From Parasitella parasitica (Eukaryota > Mucoromycota > Mucoromycetes > Mucorales > Mucoraceae): a stretch of 48,216 nucleotides of DNA. Under the pieces are notes generated by a model that was not told where the DNA came from, searched no databases, and saw only the letters and a list, made by a program, of their open reading frames with translations. The translations under genes were made by a program, and so were the position numbers. Positions within the stretch are counted from its first letter, which is position 1, and the number at the start of each line of letters is the position of its first letter. Shown one piece after another: positions 41,623-48,216 of the stretch. The stretch spans positions 31,210 to 79,425 of the forward strand of contig MU619359.1 in the NCBI GenBank assembly GCA_025201805.1, given 5' to 3'.

Positions 41623-42623
41623 TTATTCAGTAGCCATCATAAGTTTAATCTTAGCAATAGCGGCACCAGGTTGAAGACCCTTGGGACAAGTCTTTGAGCA
41701 ATTCATGATGGTATGGCAACGGTAGAGAGACATTTTGTTTTGAAGCTTTTCACGACGTTGAGGACCGAATTGATCACGAGAATCGATCATCCAACGATAA
41801 GCTTGCATCAATACAGCAGGACCAAGGTATTCTTCTTGATTCCACCAGTAAGAAGGACAGGAGGTGGAACAGCAGGCACAGAGGATACATTCATACAAAC
41901 CGTCGAGCTTCTTTCTGTCCTCAATGGATTGCAGGTTCTCTTTACCATCGGTAGGAGGTGTTTTTTGCTTGAGGAAGGGCTCGATACTCTTATATTGCTT
42001 ATAGAAGAGGGTTAAATCAGGCACTAAATCCTTGACAATGTTCATGTGGGGCAAAGGGTAGATCTTGGCTGGCTTGGAAGTGTTCTTGTCAATTTTGGAG
42101 ATACAGGCCAGAGTGTTACCGCCCTCAATGTTCATAGCACACGACCCACAAATGCCTTCACGGCAAGAGCGACGGAAAGTCAATGTAGAATCTTGTTCAT
42201 TCTTAATCTTGATCAAAGCGTCCAAAACCATGGGGCCACAAGAATTCAGGTCGACCTTGTAAGATTGAAGCACAGGCTTGTCGGTAGGCTTATCAGGGTT
42301 CTAGTGGTATTGTGTACCTTTTAGTCATTTTTATCTTATCATGTTTACCGTATTAGTTAATATTTTGTTTTTCTTACCCAGCGATAGATTTCAAAAGTCT
42401 TGATCCTTGGCTCTGGGGCATCCGCAGCAGACGCCATCATAGAGGCAGGTGTGGTGTGCAATGAGCGAGTCAAAGGCTATCGATGAGAAACGTAAACAAC
42501 GCGCAATCAGTATCCGCAATGTGTATGTTTTCCTTGCACAAAAACAAGACTTACGACGGCAGCTGCAGGAATCCAACGTCTAGAGATGGAGCTTTTCACG
42601 GTTTGTAGAGCAATAGAAGACAT
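41623..42623 (-). CDS. SDHB: Succinate dehydrogenase iron-sulfur subunit
   Basis: Complex II subunit carrying electrons from the flavoprotein to ubiquinone on the matrix face of the inner mitochondrial membrane. Exons 42623-42555, 42476-42378 and 42300-41623 give 281 residues. Presequence [20 protein letters not shown]. [2Fe-2S] cysteines lie in [15 protein letters not shown] and NTLACISKI. The [4Fe-4S] site is [16 protein letters not shown]. The [3Fe-4S] and second site lie in [19 protein letters not shown]. All expected Cys are present. The start matches a typical targeting sequence, and the second exon holds the presequence end ([20 protein letters not shown]). The 5' flank contains a poly-G/GGT run near 42791-42829. 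Confidence 0.97.
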
Positions 42624-42790
42624 TTTAAGAAGGAAGAGTGGGGAGGGTGTTTACTGATTAATGAAAATGCGGGGAAAAAGCACAAAAAATGAAAAAAAGG
42701 GAGATTTGGTATACAGGCATTATTGTAACATTCGAGCAAAGAAAAATAAGCAGTACTAGGTACACATGTAAGACTTTGCTGAACCAACCA

Positions 42791-42829
42791 GGGGGGGGGG
42801 GGTGGTGGTGGTGGTGATGGTGGTAGTGG
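42791..42829. repeat. Poly-G / GGT microsatellite
   Basis: A G12 run followed by GGT/GAT/AGT triplets, about 170 bases upstream of the SDHB start. G-rich strand sequence here might form a G-quadruplex (inference). Confidence 0.8.
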
Positions 42830-42941
42830 AGGGGTGCGACGAGACAAGGATCAAAGGGTTTACCCAGTTGGGAATGATGGTTTATTTATTTACAAGGGAT
42901 TTGGTTTTTTTTTTTTTTTTCCGTATAATAATGTCATTTCG

Positions 42942-44489
42942 CTACATTGGTATATAGGCAGGCTCTTTGGGCCCTTCACAGACTACATTGAGCTTTTCTC
43001 GTGCATCTGCCTTTCTATTGGCAAACACGATTCGCATTGTCTTGTACAAATAGATACGCTTCTTTTCCGTTCGACAGATCTGTACATGGATGGCATACCG
43101 TAATAGCTGCTTTTTATCGTCGTCCTGATCTACTACATAAGATTTTTGTCGCAGAAACGTCTTTGTGTTTTTGGGCATGTCTGTTACGTTGTAAGGAATC
43201 AAGAATAGTTTGACAGCCGTCTTGTTTGGGTTCTTGACAACAACTTGCAACTGTCCTTTGGGCGGAATGCGGTAGCCGGGTTGCGGTTTTTTCTCCAAAT
43301 GCGTCGCTGCATACTCCCCAATATCCACAGTGCCGACATAGGGCGTCATGATATCGTCCTGAGGCAGCTTGTAGAACGTTGCTGGGAACACTATGGACCA
43401 ATGAGGGGGGCATTTTAACGATGGCTTACAATCGCCGTAGCCCAACACTCCAATTTGACTGTGAAACGTAATTGGCTTTGATGGCATCGATGACATTCTC
43501 CCCGAGAACAGCGATTCTTCAAAGCTGCCAACAAAACAGCCATGGTGCTGCTGATCTGTCAAGGAACTTCGTCGCTCCATGTTGATAGGATGGTCCAGAT
43601 AGGACAGAGGACTTGTAGGAGATAGCAAGTTGTTTGGTGATGTAGAGTAAGCAAACGTAGACCGAAGTCCAGAATGATGACTGCCGTGGTGGGTATATTG
43701 CATACGAGGTGACGGAATGGGTATAGCAAAAGGCGAATTCGTAATATTCTCTGGCTGGCTGTCATCTTCATCATCAATGGCAGAGAGGGATAGGCGAGAG
43801 AGCCTCCTGACAGCGATCATTGGTGCATTGTTGACGACGATTGCTGGTGATACAGCGGCTGTAGCTGTGGGAATATTAACCAGAGGGTGGATTTCTTGCA
43901 ACAGAGAGGGTTGAGGCTGTTGCATTTTCGACCAAGGCATGAATGAAGGACTTGACAGTGCCTGAAGCGAGATTGCTAACTTTTTTCTGGGGTTTTCGTC
44001 ATAGACTACTTCCAAGCTTAGACTCGGCAAATGGAACCGTTGCGCTTTTAGTTGAGCCTCTTGTCTGAACTCAATTCTATCTTGGCTTGAAGCATGAGAG
44101 TAGCATTGCTGATTCGGTGAGTTGTTGAAGCAAGAGATGGTGTACAGTGACTTGAACTCATTTGCAGGCATTTGATGAATGAAATCCTCGATGCTCTCGA
44201 TGAAATTATTCTTGTCGCTTGGACTCGCTTCTTCTGCAGCATCGAATGACATGATCCACCTCTCCAATAAAGCGTCAGACTCTTTCTGTAGAATATTGAT
44301 GACGATGCTTGCATTATCTATCTCTTCGCTTATCGATGAATCGATACATTGGCCATGGTTTTCGATGTTTAGACAATTGGCCTTTCCCTGATTTTGTAGT
44401 CTTGCCAGCAGAATAGAGTCGATTAGTTTGGAAAATACATGGTTGATTGTTGTGGTATTGTAATGGTACTGATTCACAGGAATGGGCAT
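42942..44489 (-). CDS. Atos-domain (DUF4210 / Chs_3-type) protein
   Basis: Intronless, 515 residues. The C-terminal half carries the two linked domains of the Atos/FAM214 family. First GCFVGSFEESLFSGRMSSMP with FHSQIGVLGYGDCKPSLKCP and WSIVFPATFYKL. Then PYVGTVDIGEYAATH, PGYRIPPKGQLQVVVKNPNK, VKLFLIPYNVTDMPKNTKTF, LRQKSYVVDQ and LLRYAIHVQICRTEKKRIYL. The NPNKTxVKxFxxxYDxxDMPxxxxTFLRQ run is the family signature. In flies Atos acts in nuclear transcriptional control. In fungi the domain has been linked to meiotic chromosome segregation. The N-terminal half is helical, then disordered with Ser-Pro sites (SPRMQYTHHG, SPTSPLS), suggesting phosphoregulation. Confidence 0.85.
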   Translation of the reverse strand: MPIPVNQYHYNTTTINHVFSKLIDSILLARLQNQGKANCLNIENHGQCIDSSISEEIDNASIVINILQKESDALLERWIMSFDAAEEASPSDKNNFIESIEDFIHQMPANEFKSLYTISCFNNSPNQQCYSHASSQDRIEFRQEAQLKAQRFHLPSLSLEVVYDENPRKKLAISLQALSSPSFMPWSKMQQPQPSLLQEIHPLVNIPTATAAVSPAIVVNNAPMIAVRRLSRLSLSAIDDEDDSQPENITNSPFAIPIPSPRMQYTHHGSHHSGLRSTFAYSTSPNNLLSPTSPLSYLDHPINMERRSSLTDQQHHGCFVGSFEESLFSGRMSSMPSKPITFHSQIGVLGYGDCKPSLKCPPHWSIVFPATFYKLPQDDIMTPYVGTVDIGEYAATHLEKKPQPGYRIPPKGQLQVVVKNPNKTAVKLFLIPYNVTDMPKNTKTFLRQKSYVVDQDDDKKQLLRYAIHVQICRTEKKRIYLYKTMRIVFANRKADAREKLNVVCEGPKEPAYIPM

Positions 44490-44590
44490 TTTTTTTTTAT
44501 TTATTTTTTATGGTAAAGAACGAAACAAAAAGGAAAAATGGAAACGAAAATTTTTTATTATTAATGCAGCAGCATCCAGCACCGGCAGCA

Positions 44591-44604
44591 CCACACACAC
44601 ACAC

Positions 44605-44639
<35 letters not shown>
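44591..44639. repeat. (CA)n microsatellite
   Basis: About 24 CA units with one CG interruption (44608-44609), between the Atos-domain and Arf-like genes. Confidence 0.95.
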
Positions 44640-44643
<4 letters not shown>

Positions 44644-44655
44644 AATGACTCAAGG

Positions 44656-45976
44656 TCACAATACTTGGTAATTGATGTTCAACTGGCTCCCTTTAAGATT
44701 CAACGAAGACGACCTAAACGCATTGGGCAAAGATTTCTTGTCAGGTGGCATGAACTCTTTGGTGGCTTTGTCTGAATTGAACAATCTGTATGTGTAATAC
44801 GTCTTCCAGCACTCTTGGTCTAATTGACTCTGTATTAAAAATGATTCAAAATCGTTGCTTTCGCCTTCCAGTAGCGGCGATTTCAACAATGCAAAGGACA
44901 CCATTTGGATCCAAAATAACGTCTGTGTTTCCGAGTATTGAATGGATTTAAAGGAATCAGTGTCTGATATAATGGATAGATTATATTCTAATTGCTCAAA
45001 CAGCGGTTGCATTGATTGGCGTTGCACCATATTTAGGTAGATGATTCGGATCAAACAGATGTGGTCAAAGAATAAAAATGCTCGTCCTTGATGAAACCAC
45101 ATATAAAATTCCTTGTCGTTAAAATGATGTGGATTTGGTACCTGATCCCAAGGCGTAATTGCATCTATTTGTTGATTTAATGACGGTGTGGGTGATATTG
45201 CTGGGACGGGACGATGTAAGCTTTGCTGGCTGGGTCGTGTTTGATTCAGCTTGAAGGTTATATAATCAAAAATGCTATCTAGGCCATCACCTGTCAAATT
45301 ATTGCATGAGAATATCCTCCAATCATGGCCATTCAGTAGATGCATAAGTGCCTCATCACTGACCCACAAATGGCCAATATCTTGAATGTCCATAGGCGGT
45401 TGCGTATCTTGCTTTGTTGCTACGGTGATGATAATAGCATTTTTTAATATTTTCTGATACGTTTCTAATAGCCACATCATATTTTCTTTTGATTTGGATG
45501 AAACAACTTCTCTGTCATAAGCAGTCGAGTCAATCAAGTAGATTATAACTCGAGTCTGTTCATTCAAATAGTTTAAACACGAGCTTATTTCTAATAAAAA
45601 GCACATTAAATCGTGTTAAAAAAATGTAGAAATGTTTGTCATTTGCTTTTTACCTGCAAAATCCCATAATTCAAACTGATTAGATTGATAGGATATCGTT
45701 TCAACGTTATGTGATGAGGTGGGCATTACATCAAAATGTGTGTCAGGACGATTTACATTATATTTGAAGTAGGATCTGTAAAGAAACGATGTTTTGCCAG
45801 AGCCACGAGGTCCCAGAATTGGTATACGGATAGGTGAATTTTTAACTTTTAAAGTTTTAATTAGTTTTACGTATGAGCAAATTTTGATATACAACCGAAC
45901 CTTCTTGTTGCAAATCTACGATTTTTTGATCATTTGGTTTAGTAGTTCGGGTGATCAAAGTTGAAAGACGCTTCAT
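44656..45976 (-). CDS. Divergent Arf/SR-beta-like GTPase with long C-terminal extension
   Basis: Exons 45976-45901, 45845-45654 and 45590-44656 give 400 residues, twice the length of Arf proteins. G1 is ILGPRGSGKTSFLYR (K43). A W-D-F-A at 86-89 takes the place of the WDxGGQ motif, and after splicing it continues as E-I-S-S, so the second Gly and the catalytic Gln of Arf are missing. Next comes RVIIYLIDSTAYDRE, the strand and Asp of small GTPases. G4 reads TKQD (Arf NKQD), and FSCNNLTGDGLDSIFDYI fits the last helix. Then about 200 extra residues of unknown type follow (DKEFYMWFHQGRAFLFF, MVQRQSMQPLFEQLEYNLSI). The first intron uses GTTCGG, so exon 1 is less sure. Role unknown. A membrane-trafficking or ER-receptor-like GTPase with weak hydrolysis is possible. 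Confidence 0.75.
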
Positions 45977-47203
45977 GGTATGTCAATAACGAAAAATAAA
46001 GAAAGAAATGCAAAAAGAAATAGAGGGGTATATAGTGTATTTTGGGGAAAAGAGAGAAGGAAGGAGAGAGAGAGAGGAAACGCAAGATATGATGTAGGAT
46101 CTTTTTTGGGAATCTATCCGCCAATCACTTGATGCTTAATTAAACTTGAAGTCTTTCATGTGCTTAAATTTCGTTGTCTAGGTGCAGGGTACCGCTTTAC
46201 TTGCTCCATATATCTAGGCTTGTCATGACGACTAGAGAAAAAAAGCCATCTAGAGAGAATCTTTTATTATTGAATAAAAAGACCAATGTTTATATCTATT
46301 TCTTGTATAGTCTGACGGATCAATCTTCGGTTTTCAAGAAACCATATAGTAATCTGAGAACTGGGGATTTCGGACTTGGGGCAAAGAGCACCTGCGATAT
46401 TTCCTTTTTTTTTTTTTTTTTTTTTTGTAGTAGAAGTAGTAGATTAAACTTTGATGCAAATAAATTGAAAATTGAACTCAAAAGTCAATGTATAATATCA
46501 TTTGATGAGATGAATTGTAAACCTAAAATCTAATTAAAACATTTAGGTACGCTTGTATTTAGTGCACGTTCTCGTATCACTTTAGTCTTCATGTCAGTCG
46601 CAATGCTGGATTTGTTAGAAACAATGCATTGTACACAGCTCGAGAACAAGACTGAAGTTAACGACTTTTAGTAAAAGTACAAGGTGCTAGTTCATATAGA
46701 CGCAAAGCTTTTATCTTTTTTGATTATTATGTATAAAACGTAAAGTACAGTCAACCTTTGACAAGTATTACAAGTACACAAATATTCAGTTATAGTTGCA
46801 TCATTATATTTGGAAATATTAAAAGATTTCTCTCATGCTTTTCAGATCCTAACTACTATTTCGTTCATTATATGTATGATTTGATCAGGTAATAGCAAGT
46901 ATAAATCAAAACAAAACCTATATCTATGGAAATCCTCAATGAGAAATCCAAACTGCTTCGATGTAGTCTAGCAATCTTTAATCCAATCCTTTACACGATC
47001 CGAATGATGACATTGAGTGTCAGTAAGAGGTTCAGCCACCTGATGCCTGACATCAGAGAACGGTAAGAACCTGATACGCGGTACTGTCCCTTTGAGGTAG
47101 TTGCTGTGGCAGCAAGTCAAGTCCGCATAAAACGACTCTAACCCTGTTCTTATGTGGAGAAATTTTTTCCTTCTTTTTCGCTTATAAACAGCAAAGTTTT
47201 GGG
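45977..47203. other. 1.2-kb intergenic region, no gene seen
   Basis: Contains a GA-rich tract at 46050-46080 upstream of the Arf-like gene and a T22 run at 46405-46426. No coding frame with support. The last 60 bases before 47204 are T/C-rich. Confidence 0.5.
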
Positions 47204-48091
47204 ATGCTACCGACGCTTAAGCTATTAAAAACCAGGAATCCCCAGACAGCCTTCTGTTTGCTTCGCGCTTTAGCAACAAAAAAAACAGCGTCTCCAAGGT
47301 CACTAGCAGGTCTTCAGCATGAAACTATACGCTCTATTCACACTAGAAAACCTTTGACTCTGATACTCTCTAAACGCCCGCAAAAAGAATCTTTGATGAA
47401 TACATACACGATGCAACAACGCCACTTCTCGCTTTGGAATATACCCCTTTCACTAATGACAGCATCACCTCTTAAACGCCGATTAACATTAGCAGCATTA
47501 GGAGGTGCTGGTTTGGCAGTTGCTGTAGTCTTGGGGCCATTTTTGTTGGTAGGTATTGGTGGAATTGCTGCAGTGATTGGATTTCGTATATGGAGGATCA
47601 AGAGAGACCTCCAAAGCGAATTGCAGCGAAGTGGCCAACCATTACAGGATTGGCCCGACTTTTTAAACGCTTTCCTGCAACAACAAGGGACAGGCGTGTT
47701 TGGGAATGACCAGCGTCAGGTCGAAACAGAAGCTGTGCGTCGTTTACAATTATGGGCGCAGTCGGAAAAAGGCAGGAATCAATTAATTGAGCACAGCATT
47801 AATCCAGAAAGGATTACTGACAATGTATCAATGCGAGGTTCGTCATACTCATCAACAAGTTCAGATGTCGCTGGCACAACCACCAAGATCAAAATTGAGC
47901 TGGATTTACGGAATTCGCCTGGAACTATCTTGATTGCGTCGGCTCAGCTTGACAAGAAGAGTAATACGTTGACTATCCTTGATATGAAACTGGTCACTGC
48001 CATAGGCCATGTATTGCCACTGCCATTATCCGTAAACCCGCAAAACCCGAATGGAGGAAGAGTGATAGAAGGGGAATTTTATGATGTTTAA
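47204..48091 (+). CDS. Probable mitochondrial inner-membrane protein, unknown
   Basis: Intronless, 295 residues. The first 90 are rich in Arg, Lys, Thr and Leu and almost free of acids (MLPTLKLLKTRNPQTAFCLL), a long mitochondrial presequence. Then one strong hydrophobic hairpin, LTLAALGGAGLAVAVVLGPF and LLVGIGGIAAVIGFRIW, followed by a soluble domain: DWPDFLNAFLQQQGTGVFGN, EAVRRLQLWAQSEKGRNQLI, TTTKIKIELDLRNS and ILIASAQLDKKSNTLTILDM. I do not recognise a named family. The layout of presequence, membrane segment and a small alpha/beta domain is like inner-membrane assembly factors such as Tim21 or Coa1, but no diagnostic residue is seen. The stop is 125 bases before the window end. Confidence 0.7.
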   Translation: MLPTLKLLKTRNPQTAFCLLRALATKKTASPRSLAGLQHETIRSIHTRKPLTLILSKRPQKESLMNTYTMQQRHFSLWNIPLSLMTASPLKRRLTLAALGGAGLAVAVVLGPFLLVGIGGIAAVIGFRIWRIKRDLQSELQRSGQPLQDWPDFLNAFLQQQGTGVFGNDQRQVETEAVRRLQLWAQSEKGRNQLIEHSINPERITDNVSMRGSSYSSTSSDVAGTTTKIKIELDLRNSPGTILIASAQLDKKSNTLTILDMKLVTAIGHVLPLPLSVNPQNPNGGRVIEGEFYDV

Positions 48092-48216
48092 AAATGCAGA
48101 TAGATAGAGTCTGGACCCTTTTTCTCGTTCGTGTATATGATAAAACTGTCAGTTTGTTTTATTTTTAGCTTTTTCATTTTGGCTTCATTGTGGTACATAG
48201 TAGTTTGAATAAAAAA

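Noticed and set aside
44447-44775. Two overlapping plus-strand frames with His-Thr repeats
   Set aside because: Produced by the (CA)n microsatellite and by the antisense of the Arf-like gene end.

Overview
The window is nuclear DNA of a filamentous fungus, most probably of the order Mucorales (Mucoromycota). Evidence: AT-rich intergenic DNA, genes broken by 1-6 short introns (about 50-70 bases) with GTAAG-type donors, a CotH-family secreted protein, a carotenoid-oxygenase paralogue, a WNK-type kinase, and decayed Tc1, LINE and Helitron sequences of the kind common in Mucorales. No tRNA, rRNA, CRISPR array or bacterial operon was found. Exon models are mine: introns were placed so that reading frames and conserved protein sequence stay continuous. 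The window starts in a 26-A run and ends in As, so it may be close to a whole contig.

Layout, left to right. 0.6-1.3 kb: dead Tc1-like transposase. 1.6-2.3: PrxQ peroxiredoxin (+). 2.9-4.3: CNOT9/Caf40 (-). 5.1-7.1: WNK-like kinase (+), divergent from CNOT9. 7.1-10.8: gene-poor DNA with one dispersed repeat. 10.8-12.3: unrecognised multi-pass membrane protein (+). 12.8-14.9: CotH-like protein (+). 15.0-15.7: PAM16 (+), with GC-AG introns. 15.8-16.7: VAMP7-type R-SNARE (-). 17.5-18.4: GH17 glucanase (+). 18.5-19.4: mitoribosomal mS35 (-). 20.5-20.8: F-box relic. 21.1-21.6: small mitochondrial-type protein (-). 22.2-22.9: low-complexity protein (+). 23.4: 101-base poly-T. 23.8-24.0: PMP3 (-). 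25.0-27.4: carotenoid-oxygenase-like protein (-). 27.5-28.8: two tandem GNAT acetyltransferases (-). 29.0-31.8: a rearranged island with a decayed gene, LINE 3' end, Helitron fragment, a 226-bp inverted duplication and a 20-bp minisatellite. 32.2-32.6: ATP synthase subunit f (+). 32.8-34.1: RTC4-domain protein (-). 34.5-35.7: tubby-like candidate (+). 37.6-38.4: RAS (+), converging on UTP7 (-, 38.4-40.2) with 3 bases between the stops. 41.6-42.6: SDHB (-). 42.9-44.5: Atos-domain protein (-). 44.7-46.0: divergent Arf-like GTPase (-). 47.2-48.1: mitochondrial-type membrane protein (+).

Most genes are unrelated housekeeping genes. Six are mitochondrial or look mitochondrial (PAM16, mS35, ATP17, SDHB, and the unknowns at 21.1 and 47.2 kb), but nothing shows that they work as a cluster. 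The best leads are the carotenoid-oxygenase homologue in which three of the four iron-binding histidines read as asparagine, the fungal WNK kinase with an altered chloride pocket, and the young inverted duplication around a nest of transposon pieces.
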